A stretch of 64,000 nucleotides of DNA from Margaritifera margaritifera. Its lineage: Eukaryota; Mollusca; Bivalvia; Unionida; Margaritiferidae. Positions 12,726 to 24,334 of this stretch are shown piece after piece. Below the pieces are notes generated by a model, which had not been told where the DNA came from, did no database searches, and saw only the letters and a list, made by a program, of their open reading frames with translations. Numbering within the stretch: the first letter of the stretch is position 1; every line of letters begins with the position of its first letter. The stretch lies in contig JAQPZY010001536.1 in assembly GCA_029931535.1 (NCBI GenBank), positions 3,392,501-3,456,500 of the forward strand, read 5' to 3'. The translations under genes were made by a program, and so were the position numbers.

Positions 12726-12802
<77 letters not shown>

Positions 12803-15800
12803 TGTGTATGTGTGTGTGTGACAAAAATCCGAATTACACACAATAGTTACGTCAAAATGTATCAGAAGCAGATAAAATGTAACATTTCAATTACAGGCGA
12901 AACTTTAAGAACTGTAGTAAATCCGAAAAGATTGTCAAAGGTCGTACCTCATTATTGACGATGATATTTATATATTCTATTTTCTTTCCGCAACTGAATG
13001 CACGTCCTTAAATAAGCAAACATCGACAACAACAGGGATAGAGTTTTGCTCCAACATCTGTTGACGAGAGCAAGAGAATATCTCTTTGTGACTCCACCAT
13101 TACCTGCATTTCAATGCGCAGGTACTTCCATAGGTGTTCCCGTCCTTGCCGCACATTGGATCGTCGTAGTTAGGACAGATGCAAACCTTATCAGCGGCCC
13201 TCTTTACCTTGCACTGTCATATGTGGGCTAATGCAACACCTCTGAAATGAAAGTTCAACAAAAAACTAGAACTTCTAACTTAAAAGAATAAAATAACTGT
13301 TTGATTCTTTTAAGGGCTGGTATTCACTAAAATTTGCCAAAACATAAACTGATAATTTATTTTTTTTTAAACTGGGACGCCGGAAGAACCATAGCGTGCG
13401 TTTGATCTTAAAAGAAAAATTCCTGTTAATTGAAAGACGAGACTTGTATGAGTACAGAGCCACACTCCGCCTTTTTGTGATTGTGTTGTCTCAGATTGTA
13501 TTTTACTTCAGATGACAAGTAGTAAACGAAAGTCACCATTGGCTTTTGTCCTTGATTTAACATATATACAATGGTATCATCTTCCTTGGGATGTTGTTCA
13601 TTTTGTGTTAATACGGGTAAAGGTTTGCCGTTATGTGTATAGCAGGAACCAATTAACTGTACACAAATACATGGGCTACTTTTAGGCATGGGAATTTTAG
13701 CTAATGTTGATTTCGGATTGTATTTCCCGCGCGAGTTCTAGTTTTATACATTCAAAATGAGAACCCGTCTTTAAGACGAATATATATCGTTCGTAAGATG
13801 TTTCAACAAAAGAATATTTAGCTTACTTGCACTTGAGGGCGCACTCGTTTCCATATGTGTGGCCGTCGGTACCACACACTGGGTCGTATTCCATGGTACA
13901 GATGCAGGCGTGCTCAGGTGAACTCGCCTCCTTGCACTCTCCTTCATAAGCCAACTCAGTGCCACTGAAAATGTTAATTATTCTGTGCGTGAAATGATGT
14001 CAAAATCAACTACAGTAAAACTCTATTTACTATCGATCAATGAGACTGGAAACAGTTGGTTGTAAAAGTGATTTCTCTGGAAGAAAACAAAAGAATCTAC
14101 AGCAAAAATGTCTAGATTGTAAACCTGATAGTCGCTTGTGAGATGTGTCTGTTGATGGTTGGTGACGGTGAAGGAAGCTTCGACTTAGACTGTATATTAA
14201 TGTATTCAAGGATTAAATCGAAGATTTGTTTTTTAATCTAATTCCTCTAAAATAAAGTGCTAAATAGAATTTGAACAAATTTGATTGAAAGCATACTGAT
14301 ATAAATGGCTTTCAAATTTGTACAAATTATGCCGATCCGCCATCAAATATGACAACCGAATCTAAAAATAAAAGACGAACATTCTTTCCGAAACCGCTCA
14401 ACAAAACTTGACGAAATTTAATAAAAAAAACATCCTGGTACAAAGTGCTTTAAAACTGTAGAAATGATTCACATTCGACATCCAATAATGTCACTCTTAC
14501 TAGAAAAAACAACAACTTTGAAACGACCTTTCTAAAAAAAACACTCAACAATGTTTCCATATTCGGCAGAAGGACTCTGGAATAAATGGCCTAAATATTT
14601 GTACAAATGATGTAGATTCGATGTCGAATATAGCGCAATTACTGAAAACATGAAAAGATTGAAACAACGTGATCTCAAAAAGATGCTCAAGAGAATTTGA
14701 CGCACTTAACCAGAAATCATCTTGGCATAAAGGCCTTTCAGTACTGGGCAAATTATGCTGATGTGCGATCCATCAAATATGGGTGCAGAAATAAAAAAAT
14801 AGAGGAACTTTGAAACAATCTTTTGCATACATATGCGATCAACAGTTGTTCATTGTCTTTCATTTTTTCACTATGACAAACATTGTCAGAACATTTTGGT
14901 TGCATCTACATCATAACAAGAACCCTCTTCTTTCGTAATATGTATGTATAGGTCAACCGAGCTAATTCAACCAGGTGTTTGTGTAAATATTAATCATTGT
15001 ATATACAAGACTGTATCATTTGTCTTCAGGGAGAGCAGGCCTGGCGTTCACCAACATAACTGGAATCGAGCAATCAGATTAAAATAAACTTCAAGATTTA
15101 TGTTCGTGAAATTTGGTCCAGGTGGATTTTTTATATATATATCATTTTCAAATTGCTATTTTTATTGCAAGTATTTCACTTGTAATGTTTTTAACTTTTC
15201 AACAACGTTGCGTTTCTAAAACTCTATTACAAATAAAACTGCTTTGACAAAGTTTTTAATCTTATTCTATAATAAAATAGAACCAGATTATTCATATTAA
15301 ATTTCTAAAGACTTTTCTATAGTCAATGAAAATGTTAATTAATTAATCAACCAATCGCTTTATTTTTTAAACATCCTTGAGGATACCTAAAAACTAATAT
15401 ACAAAATGAATCCAACTTATATAAATTAATAATAACTTTAATAATTATTCAACAACTCATATAAATTAATAATAACTTTAATAATTATTCAATAACTTGT
15501 ATCAATTAATAATAACTGTAATAATTATTCAACAACTTATATAAATTAATAATAACTTTAATAATTATTCAACAACTTATATAAATTAATAATAACTTTA
15601 ATAATTATTCAATAACATTCGTTGTATGTTTACTCTTCCCATTGGTAGCGACAGTCTACTCTCTCATGGTTTGAACAATTCATGAACAAACGTGGCTCCC
15701 TCAGGAGTAAATTTAAATTATGTTTATTATTTTGCTACATTCATTACTTGTATGCAGACTCTTTCTTTGGTAAAAGATGAATTCGTGTACATTCCTATAA

Positions 15801-15959
15801 AAGCATGAAAGAATATACTTTAGACATTCAACTCAATCATTATAATAAGCATCTTTTTATTTTAAAAGCCATAAAGCCAAACACTTAAAAAATGAGCCAT
15901 GTTTGCTTATTGTAAATCATAGTATAGTTCTGTTTATTGTACTGTATATTTCTGTCCAT

Positions 15960-16027
<68 letters not shown>

Positions 16028-17214
16028 GGTCAGTTGTTTATTTAGGGTTTTCTCCGTTTCCTCCCATCAAAGACCCTCTCTTCGGCACAAGTCCTAAAGT
16101 CAGGTCCAGACTTTACACCTTTGGTTAGTTAATGTAGACATCAGACTTAATTTGTTGCCAGTCAGATGGCAAGATTCTAAACTTCCCCTTAAATTTTGAC
16201 ATAATTTCCCTTGGTGAAATCCAGCAGATACAGTCGATTATGCACTGCGTACGCTTTAAGGGTTACTTGTGTAATTAACGTCAAATAAGGACCTCCAAAT
16301 GATTTAGGGAACAATGAAATACAGGCAATTTCCTCGGGTACGACCAGTGACGGATTGATGGGGAGCGGGGAAGGGATCTGAGAGGGAACGCCGGGCGAGG
16401 ATGGGGGCCGTCGGGAGTTTGTTTTATTTTTAGCTGTAACCGGGGCGTAGATTGGGGGGGGGATGGAGGTTGGTAACTGACATAAAAACTGTTCTCTGTG
16501 GCAAAGTAGGGGCGCCAATAAAGAACATTGCCCCCGGGCCCCTCGAACAGTCCCGCCGCCACTGGGTACGGCCTCTAAAATCAAATAATTTTTAGTTTAA
16601 TCATTGCAGGGCTTACCCGCATTTCATGTCGCAATCGTTGCCATACGTTTGTCCATCTTTTCCGCATACTGGCATGTAGATCATAGGACATGCGCATCCG
16701 TCAACGGACCTTTTGAAATTGCACTCGCCTTGGTGAGCCATTAAAACACCTCTAGAGAACGAAACATTTGTACCAATTAAAACCAATTTCTGAGTATAAT
16801 TCGAGATTTCATTAAAATACTATACATTTATTAAATTTTCTCTGTAACTCTTTACAGACTAAACGAGGAAAAAAATTGTCTTTTCACCTCTGTTTTTTTT
16901 TTTTTTTTTTTTTTTTTGGCAAGCAAAAACACTTAAGATTTTATTATAACTCCAAACTCTTTACATGTAGCTTCCATTATTGTGGTTTAAAGACTAGCAA
17001 CAAAACAAGTGCCGCTTTCTCTCACTGTCCAGTGTCCACTGAGTTTTTCCAGTTGGGAAATAATGTGTTTCTCACCACTTTGACATCTCACAGGCCCAGT
17101 TAAATATCCAAAGAGTTACAATTGTGTATATATACAATTGAAATTATGACTGGGATACATATTTGTTGTCCTGTTAATCGTTCTCGGGTCTCTTGTCCGA
17201 CTGAATCACACGCA

Positions 17215-17252
<38 letters not shown>

Positions 17253-17703
17253 CACACACATCTATGACCTCCTCACAGCTCACCTGCATTTCATTTCACA
17301 CTCATTCGCATAGGTACTATGGTCACTTCCACAAACGGGCTCGTAAATACGAGGGCAGGGCTCAGGGCAATCGAGCACTTTCGGGGTGTCACAGGGTCCA
17401 GTGTGATCCAATTTAACTCCACTGTAAAATGAAAAGAAAATGTATTCCCAACACATTTCAACTTGTGACACGCTATCTTTGTCTGAAGAAACGACATAAA
17501 CTGTTGAAAAAGTTGACGCATTTATGACATTATGCATTATGACACAACTTGTGACGTTATGACGCATTTGTGGCGTTATGACGCAACTTGTGACCTAGAG
17601 CAGTTAGAAATTAGATTTGGAATAACAAGTTTGCATCAATGATTTAAGGCCACTAATAATTGATAGTGTTTTACCATCGCATGTATGTATGTATGTATGT
17701 ATG

Positions 17704-17735
<32 letters not shown>

Positions 17736-20165
17736 GGATTTAAAAGCACGTCAGCACAATTCTGACTATATAATGCTTATTGAAAGTTAAGTTGGAAATA
17801 TACTTTAGATGGTAATGTGGTATACACTTGTATATTTCGTTTCGAAAATTTTTTAAATTGGATTAGATAATAAAAAATACAAATTGAACGACCCACACAT
17901 ATAATGTTATATTGTTTAGATTTACAACTGAATATTCACATGCGCATAGCACCGCGAACTTGGTAGCGTGTAGTGCAGTATGACGCCATGTAGTACGGAT
18001 AAACACTGTACGATTCTTATAATTTTAAGTGAATGGAGAATAAACTCAGGAGAAATACTGCACCATTCTGGCAATATTGGGGAAAAGTGAGCATAACGTA
18101 ATATATAGGTGAATATAATAATACTTCATTTCGCTTGGCCACTCCTCGTGTCACATGCCGTCAGAACTTGTTAGAAAGAACGAAAAAACAAATATTCTTT
18201 CACTATTCTTCTTAACTTTTGCTGTCCTAATGCGTAGGTATTATGGGTCGCCTGATTAAACTTGTGTCGACCGGAAGAATTATCAATATGTTTTCGAGTA
18301 CATTACATTGTCAATTTCGTTTCAAGTTTATTACTGGCAATCATATTTTCACAAATAGTTCTTAACGTTGAGTTAGGATTTAAACACGGTTCCAGAAAGT
18401 AACTTAAACCGAATTTACTTTGATATGATATCAGGTAAAAAGGAAAAACAGAAATAGGTATCAAAATTAAATAAAGAAAAGAAAAACAGGTCAAGCTGAT
18501 TAATATAAATTAAAAATTAAAATTAAAAGCATTTGTTCTTTTTTTCGTAACCCTTGCTTCACCTTTTAACTGACAATAACATTATCAACTTGTCTCCTTG
18601 GCTTTCATTTAATTGTCCTCTTATTACAGCGTTTCTTATGCCAGTCAGTGTTTATGCAATAACATATTACTACAAAACAAATTTTAAAAAACCTTCGGGC
18701 TGAGCAAATATTAAGCAAGCAAAAGTTTAAAGTCAAATCATATCGACTTTGATTATTAAATTAGATGTATAAATCCGGATTAGTATACACATGCCGGCAA
18801 CAGTTGTATATTTGTCCTGAAAATAATCGATTTTTCCTTGCAGAGACAGCATTTGCGCGACTTGTCCTTAAAATGTAAACGTGGTTGAATTTGTATAAGA
18901 AACACTTTGCTGTTCGTTAAATACACTAAGTACACTATACTTTGTGTGCATATATTACCACCAAACAATTGACTGTTTATATAAAATATACAGTATAAAA
19001 TATACATAGTATACATGAGTGCTGGGAATCGGTTCAAATGCTCAGATCGACTATTCATTCATCATAAACAATCATTTATCGCTTGGACATATTTTCTGTA
19101 TTTTTTCATGGACACTGTCATTTTTAATTATTTGGTAATCTGTGGAACTGTTTACTAGCATTTTTGTTGTCTGCCATGTTCTTGGCGCATTGGTTATACT
19201 AAACAACAGAAAGGCTGTTATTTGTGTATTTAACGTTTCCTGGAGAATTTCTTCTAAAAGAGTCGAATTCTTTAGGGGATTTTTTCTTCAAAATTAAACT
19301 AATAATCGTATATATTCGTTTATGGAAAATTATTAGAACTTATTTAGGGGTAAGGTTTTGCAAATTGTTATCACATTGTGACAGCGGAAATATCAAATGA
19401 CACATACTGTTTCCCTCAGAATGTAGACATAAAGAGAGACATAACAAAGACTGCCATATATTTACAAGTTTTTCTAATCTATATTGACATTACTTGCACT
19501 CCATTTCACACTGGTTTCCATACGTCTTCTCGTCTAGACCACAAACCGGCATGTACTCCATGGTGCACAAACAAACCGGATTTCCGGCTGGAAAATAAAT
19601 TCGTACTTAGTGAAAATATGTGTGATTGCTGTAATATAGCTACATACATAGCCGTAGAAATACCAGCTAGACAGCAAATACTATATTCGAATTCAAGAAA
19701 ATGTATTATCATAAACAAAAGTAGTAATATCCCTGCCAATTAAATTGCTTTCAGTTTCTGTTTCTGAACTCCAGGATAAATTCAAATCAGTTATCTTATT
19801 TTTTTGTTATAATATTGGAATAGGAAAGAAACACATATCTTTAACACGGCCATAATGAGCAAATATCAAGAACACTAAAAGACAAATTGCGAAATGTAAG
19901 TCAGGATTTTGAAATATCGAAAATGTATGCTTTAATTTGCAATTTCATTGAGCAAAAAGGATGGTAATCGTCATGCTTCTTTTTGTGCCTATTTCAAATC
20001 AACTTTGTAGAGCTCTTTAAACGATTGTAATTTTGTCCTTTTATCTCGCAAACGATGGAAGCTATTTAAATTGTTTTATAAATTTCACATGAAATGAGCA
20101 TTCATATAAGATCCATTATGTAAAGTTTAAGTTTAAAAAGTGCACACCATTTGAGCTTTCAGATA

Positions 20166-20228
<63 letters not shown>

Positions 20229-20292
20229 TTTAGGCTTTCTCACCTGCAATGGCCACAAGGCCGACAAGGGTTACAATGAGAACAACCTGCAT
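11428..20292 (-). CDS. KAZ1: secreted multidomain Kazal-type serine protease inhibitor
   Basis: Join of exons 20292-20244, 19587-19494, 17421-17284, 16751-16617, 13964-13827, 13241-13104, 12242-12126 and 11476-11428. Every junction has a GT donor and AG acceptor, and the pieces sum to 858 nt (285 codons plus stop). The first intron is phase 1 and all others are phase 2. The protein starts with a 16-residue hydrophobic signal peptide and then has successive Kazal modules with the hallmark PVCG.DG.TY..C pattern. Each domain is split by an intron between Cys5 and Cys6, so the GEC at the start of one exon closes the domain of the exon before. Kazal proteins block serine proteases through an exposed loop. 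The predicted P1 residues (second after Cys2) are Met, Arg, Met, Met, Asn, Phe. The fifth Kazal exon (13104-13241) has an in-frame TGA. Because it is phase 2-2, skipping it keeps frame and gives a 239-residue product. Promoter and poly(A) signals are at the expected ends. Confidence 0.88.
12126..12242 (-). CDS. KAZ1 Kazal exon 6 (P1 Phe)
   Basis: 117 nt, phase 2-2, donor GTAAGT and acceptor TTTCAG. It encodes [10 protein letters not shown], which closes the previous domain, then Cys1-x-Cys2 in [12 protein letters not shown], ending GNMCSMEC. The spacer between the previous Cys6 and the new Cys1 is only two residues, the shortest in the array. Predicted P1 is Phe, suggesting chymotrypsin- or subtilisin-like targets. 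Confidence 0.88.
12726..12821. repeat. (AT)n and (GT)n microsatellite
   Basis: A long (TA)n tract runs straight into (GT)n in a KAZ1 intron. Translations of this tract are IY/VC strings and are not genes. Confidence 0.97.
13104..13241 (-). pseudogene. KAZ1 Kazal exon 5 with premature stop
   Basis: 138 nt with intact acceptor (TTTCAG) and donor (GTAATG), in the same phase as its neighbours. Frame: [39 protein letters not shown], ending CALKC. The TGA falls where the sister exons encode Gly (GGA in several), so one G-to-T change explains it. The six-cysteine pattern downstream is intact. The domain also has Asn at P1 and Met in place of the usual Val before Cys3. If skipped the transcript stays in frame; if included the protein is truncated. 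Confidence 0.85.
13827..13964 (-). CDS. KAZ1 Kazal exon 4 (P1 Met)
   Basis: 138 nt, phase 2-2, acceptor TTTTCAG and donor GTAAGC. It starts [14 protein letters not shown], then [19 protein letters not shown], ending NECALKC. All expected cysteines are present. Predicted P1 is Met. Confidence 0.88.
14280..14850. repeat. Diverged ~145-bp tandem repeat, about 4 units
   Basis: Anchors of the type AAATKATG followed by a CGATCC/CGACATCC-like string recur at about 14325, 14461, 14604 and 14750, so the period is 136-146 bp. The same unit occurs at 54225-54560 and 63905-64000 in KAZ2 introns. It is therefore older than the duplication of the locus. Confidence 0.75.
15415..15620. repeat. 40-bp minisatellite, 5 copies
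   Basis: The motif ATAAATTAATAATAACTTTA recurs every 40 bp at 15421, 15461, 15501 (one change), 15541 and 15581, each followed by ATAATTATTCAA. It lies in the KAZ1 intron between exons 3 and 4. The matching KAZ2 intron carries an inserted LINE and an (AT)n tract at this position. Confidence 0.95.
15963..16024. repeat. (AT)n microsatellite
   Basis: Pure (TA)n in a KAZ1 intron, about 0.6 kb downstream of exon 3. Confidence 0.97.
16345..16564. mobile_element. hAT-type MITE
   Basis: A GC-rich 220-bp block stands out from AT-rich intron DNA. It begins CAGTGACGG and ends with the complement of CAGTGGCGG, giving imperfect terminal inverted repeats. It is flanked by 8-bp direct repeats GGTACGAC (16337-16344) and GGTACGGC (16565-16572), differing at one base. 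An 8-bp duplication with CAGTG-type ends is the mark of hAT transposons. It has no coding capacity. It sits 52 bp from the donor of KAZ1 exon 3. Confidence 0.75.
16617..16751 (-). CDS. KAZ1 Kazal exon 3, type B (P1 Met)
   Basis: 135 nt, phase 2-2, acceptor CTCTAG and donor GTAAGC. It encodes [18 protein letters not shown], then [19 protein letters not shown], ending NDCDMKC. It is the KAZ1 counterpart of the type-B exons amplified in KAZ2. Predicted P1 is Met. Confidence 0.9.
16893..16917. repeat. Poly(T) tract
   Basis: Uninterrupted run of T in the short A-to-B intron of KAZ1. Confidence 0.95.
17220..17246. repeat. (CA)n microsatellite
   Basis: Short CA tract about 40 bp from the donor of KAZ1 exon 2. 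Confidence 0.95.
17284..17421 (-). CDS. KAZ1 Kazal exon 2, type A (P1 Arg)
   Basis: 138 nt, phase 2-2, acceptor TTTACAG and donor GTGAGC. It encodes [17 protein letters not shown], then [20 protein letters not shown], ending NECEMKC. Type A differs from the other modules by Cys1-x3-Cys2 spacing and a GSDH/GTDH/GADH string after Cys3. Predicted P1 is Arg, the only basic P1 seen here, which suggests trypsin-like targets. Confidence 0.92.
17681..17732. repeat. (GTAT)n microsatellite
   Basis: Tetranucleotide array in the intron upstream of the type-A exon. The same array recurs at the same relative place beside A exons at 47839-47908 and 59676-59749, and at 51264-51322 in a copy whose A exon is missing. 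Confidence 0.95.
19494..19587 (-). CDS. KAZ1 Kazal exon 1 (P1 Met)
   Basis: 94 nt, entered in phase 1 and left in phase 2; acceptor TTTCCAG, donor GTAATG. It encodes [20 protein letters not shown] then TYGNQC and EMEC. It lacks the leading GEC of later exons because no earlier domain needs closing, which fits its place right after the signal peptide. Predicted P1 is Met. Confidence 0.88.
20170..20225. repeat. (GA)n microsatellite
   Basis: Long AG tract about 20 bp inside intron 1 of KAZ1, next to the signal-peptide exon donor. Confidence 0.97.
20244..20292 (-). CDS. KAZ1 signal-peptide exon
   Basis: ATG at 20290-20292 starts [16 protein letters not shown], a short hydrophobic secretion signal, followed by a phase-1 GTGAG donor. 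The split Gly/Ala codon is completed by CC at the start of the next exon, giving Ala. The start is chosen because a TATA box lies about 70 bp upstream and this is the first ATG after the expected transcription start. Confidence 0.85.
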
Positions 20293-20362
20293 GGTGTCTA
20301 CAACTTTTACGATAAGGTATGTACGTCCTCAGCTTTCTGGTGGCTCACTGTCCAACAGGCTC

Positions 20363-20382
20363 TTTTTATACCTTTGATTGGC
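20363..20382 (-). promoter_or_regulatory. KAZ1 core promoter (TATA box with adjacent CCAAT)
   Basis: On the minus strand GCCAATCAAAGG is followed directly by TATAAAAAGAG (TATA core at 20363-20370), about 71-78 bp upstream of the start codon. Transcription would begin near 20335. The CCAAT is unusually close to the TATA, so it may or may not be functional. Confidence 0.7.
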
Positions 20383-21392
20383 ACGTAATTTATATCTTTT
20401 TCAGTAAAAATTATTCTCAAGAACAATAACGCTTTACATTATTCACCCAGATGTGAAAGCTCCAGATTTTTTACGTGGAGGACAGTTTTAAGGATCAGAG
20501 TTCACTATGCGCCTCTCCAATTTCAAACTGCCCCGGCTTTAGGACTTTTCAGCCATGGACAATGTATGTATCCACATCTGATCTAATAAGAAAGCATTTC
20601 CGAGTTATTCAATTAGGTTCTATTATTGCCCACTTGACGAGGTGATATGATGGGATAGATAAGGCTGTGGCATCATGGTGTCAGGATGATACGGGAAGTT
20701 TGTTGTTGGCTTATTAAGTAACTACAAATCATTTTACATTTGGCAGAAAGTTCCTCCCTATACCAACCCGTTTCAAGAATTTTTCAAGTACGTTTCATGA
20801 AATAATTTACATCATCGCTAACATCAAAGGCTGTTAGAGTGCACACTGTATCATGTGTCAAAGACAGATGACTGTTCAAATATATGCGGTCAACTACCTG
20901 ACGAAATATCATTTTGAGTAAACAAACACTAGGCTTGAAAAATACACAATAAATTTGAAGACAGTAAACTGTTCACCTGATAGACGTCTGTCTACCCTTC
21001 CTTTACTGACTTTTCAAATTTGTCAACTGTCGAACAGCCCAAGTTTCATCTGAAAAAAACAACAACTTCATTGTAAAAATCATTAATAAAAATATTTATT
21101 TAAAATGACGTTTTAAACAAAATTTAAAATAAAAAAAGAATTCAGCATGTAGATCCTTTCGCCTATACAAAAATAAAATAAATAATGTATTCACTCTGTG
21201 TAACAACATGAGGGTAGTGCTGTACAAACCCAGTCGACACGTGAGTGGAAAATAATGAAGTATCCATCTCGATAGAATCGTCGTTAACCTGTACATTCAA
21301 TGCCGATTATATGCTCAATTTTTAGTTCACTCATCCGGACCAATGGAATGTTTTCTGGACTAATTTACTAATACTATTACTAATACTACTAC

Positions 21393-21395
<3 letters not shown>

Positions 21396-21438
<43 letters not shown>

Positions 21439-21439
21439 T
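21396..21439. repeat. (ATT)n microsatellite
   Basis: Trinucleotide array. It could be the 3' tail of a decayed minus-strand non-LTR element, but no coding remnant is visible. Confidence 0.9.
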
Positions 21440-22365
21440 TATAAGTTTATAAGACCTGATTGGATAATTACTCGTGTCTGCACATGGACTCAGAACAGAT
21501 ACAGGTGGATAATATGGTATATGTACAGGTGACAAAGACAATGTGAAATATACAGAATGAGAAAGATTGTAGATATAGATGATGAATAATGATGTGTCTT
21601 TTGTCTGCTAAACCGCGAAAAGATGTATCAGGAACATGATTTAGATCCACCCTATTTTGTACAAGTTAGTAAGTTTATGCATGTCGGATAAAATTGATGA
21701 AATCATTAATTTCGGAAATTATATTCATTTAATAGAATAATAATTTTGTGCATAATCCAATATAAATAATTATGATCATAATAACAACCTTGTATACTGT
21801 CTAGTGCAACGATGTCGTTATGCTTTGTATGGACTTTTGGAATACGTATTTATGAATTTTATTACATGCTAAAACAATAGCAACAATATTGATATTGTCC
21901 ATCTTGAAGTACAATGATTCCATGTTCCTTTAGAATATCAATGTTTATATTATTGTGTATGTTGAGCAAATTAGTACTTAATTCCTAACACTTCATTTCT
22001 TAATATTGACTATATAGACTGTGCACTTTAAAACTTTCATAATGACTTTTTATTTTGATCTTGATTATTTTCAGGGCGAACATTGATCTGAAAAATTATG
22101 TGTTTCAAATCGAGTTTCTCATTGCTCAATATCGAATGGTTCGTGTATTTTCTTTTTTAGCTTCTATCATGTTTTTTATACTTTGGTGTGAACGTTAAGT
22201 TAGGCTATTCATGACCATCTCTATACGTCTATCAAAATCATCATTTGACTGTATTAACACTCAAAGATGCATCTGTAAGACAACATTACAGCGTAAAGCT
22301 TACCCGAAGCTAAATGTAAAGAGTATCACCTTCTCCCCCCCCCCAAAAAAAAAAAAAAAAAAAAA

Positions 22366-22410
22366 CTGCCATTTACAACCTGAGTGTAATAAAGTCTTGT
22401 CTTGTCTTGT
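22366..22410 (+). mobile_element. Possible non-LTR retrotransposon 3' end
   Basis: After a C10A21 run comes GAGTGTAATAAAGTCTTGTC with further TCTTG repeats. A poly(A)-signal-like AATAAAG followed by a TCTTG array is a common 3' terminus of invertebrate LINEs. Nothing else of an element is recognisable. Confidence 0.35.
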
Positions 22411-22668
22411 TTTGACTTGCAGATATTGATTTGCTCAGCCGATTCGGACAAACTTGTCATTTTTAATATTGGATAAACACTTTGCCAGTATTAGAAAATC
22501 GGTAATGTATCATGTTTCGTAAATGACATGGTACTATTTTTTTACCTTATTTTTACAAAAAAAATTATTTTTGAAAATGTTAAAATGTTTTAAATTCTGA
22601 TTTTAAAATTTTCATTTGAGAAAGATTTTATGAATTATCATTCATTATGCTTATATTCGTTTAACCTT

Positions 22669-22785
22669 TCAGAAAATGTGCTCATTTATGTACGTATCAG
22701 AAAATGTACCCATTTATGTACGTATCAGAAAATGTAACCATTTATGAACGTATCAGAAAATGTACCCGTTTATGTACGTATCAGA
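22669..22785. repeat. 28-bp minisatellite, 4 copies
   Basis: Unit TCAGAAAATGTACCCATTTA plus TGTACGTA repeats four times with single-base changes, then a 5-base partial copy. Confidence 0.93.
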
Positions 22786-24124
22786 CGAAAAAGAAAAGTT
22801 ATAAGTTTAAAAGACATCAATGCCGAACATTTTAATCAGCCATCCTTCTTGCCTTAAATTGAACTCTTATTTTCTTGTAGTAGAGGATCATATTCTGTTT
22901 TTAAAATAATCTAATATTGAAAAAAATTCCGATTTTCCGATTTTCAATATGACATCAAGGTTTTCCAATATGGGAAAATAATTTCATGAATCTGGACTGT
23001 CCAATTAGAAAATATGAGATTCATCCGATATCTTGGCAAATACTTTTGCGTCTTCTACGTTAGATGACGCCAATGTTTCTCTCACATTAAATTAACGTCG
23101 AAATCGTTACCTTTTATCTGAGTAATGAATGAGATTTTTCTGCAAATCTTGGAAACACATTTTCAAATACGATCAGTAGAAAATAGTTTCATAATGGAAT
23201 ACACTTTGACTGTATAATACAAGCTTTTTCAGCATTATTAAAACTGATTTGATCATTGCTTTCTTTCCTGCAAAGGAAAATACCACCTTCTCACTTTCCC
23301 CATCTCGTACTTCAGAAACATAGACCCACACATATACTATTTCTCTTTATCAGCTTTGTGCTTTTTAGCACTACGACTACTATTCTGGTTTACTTTTAAA
23401 CACGGGTTTAAACAGTTTACATTTGTTTATGGAATCAAGCTTCATAATGTTTTCGTTATTCTGCTTTCTTTTCTCTTGTTATCGCAGGTTCTAAAGGTGC
23501 ATTGTAGGTGTTAATCTATCACACTAGGCCTCGTCCTATATTGTAACTCCTCAACCTTGAGTTCACACTCAAAATTAAATGTTGATAGCTTAAAATAAAT
23601 ATAGAAAAGGCACAGCAGGAAATTACAAAATAGCAATACATTTTAGATATAGATGTCTGTTAAATATGCATAGTTTATTTTGAAAGAATTTAACAAATAT
23701 AAAGATATTTTTAATCTGAGAGTACATTTATGATGAGAGGCTTTGTTAATACGGGAATGGCCCCGTAATCATGAAATTATATGAGCACAAAACTTGAACT
23801 CGTGTTCAAATTTCCAAAATTTTCATCTTCTATATCACGGTTCACTCTGAGGTAAAAGTCACAAAGATTTCCCGAGTATCTAATTAAGTGTTTCTCTGCA
23901 AACATTTCAAATTGTAACCAGATTGAGTTACTCTGAGTATGATTTTTAAAATTTTAGTTTTTAGCCTGAGTTCGAGTTTTGTGACTCTGAAGAATGGAAA
24001 TAATAAAACTCTGAGCTTGAGTATGAAATTGAATGTCAAATATAAGACAATCAAACATGAGCTTTCAAAAGTAAGGTCATTTGTGATTGGTCGGAACAAA
24101 TGTTTAACCTCAGACTCAAACTCG

Positions 24125-24334
24125 CGACTTGTATGCTGTTCAGGCCATGAATATAAGTGATGTTCACGACTTGTATGCTGTTCAGGCCATGAATATAAGT
24201 GATGTTCACGACTTGTATGCTGTTCAGGCCATGAATATAAGTGATGTTCACGACTTGTATGCTGTTCAGGCCATGAATATAAGTGATGTTCACGACTTGT
24301 ATGCTGTTCAGGCCATGAATATAAGTGATGTTCA
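24125..24334. repeat. 42-bp minisatellite, 5 copies
   Basis: Five identical 42-bp units begin at 24125 (CGACTTGTATGCTGTTCAGG...). Because 42 is a multiple of three, both strands stay open and give 14-residue periodic translations. No start context or homologue supports coding. Confidence 0.96.

Noticed and set aside
12650..12958. Ile-Tyr and Val-Cys repeat proteins at this and other (AT)n/(GT)n tracts
   Set aside because: They are translations of dinucleotide microsatellites.
17280..17567. 95-residue Kazal protein starting at a Met upstream of the domain
   Set aside because: The upstream part is intron. The AG acceptor at 17422-17423 and phase agreement with other exons show the exon starts at 17421.
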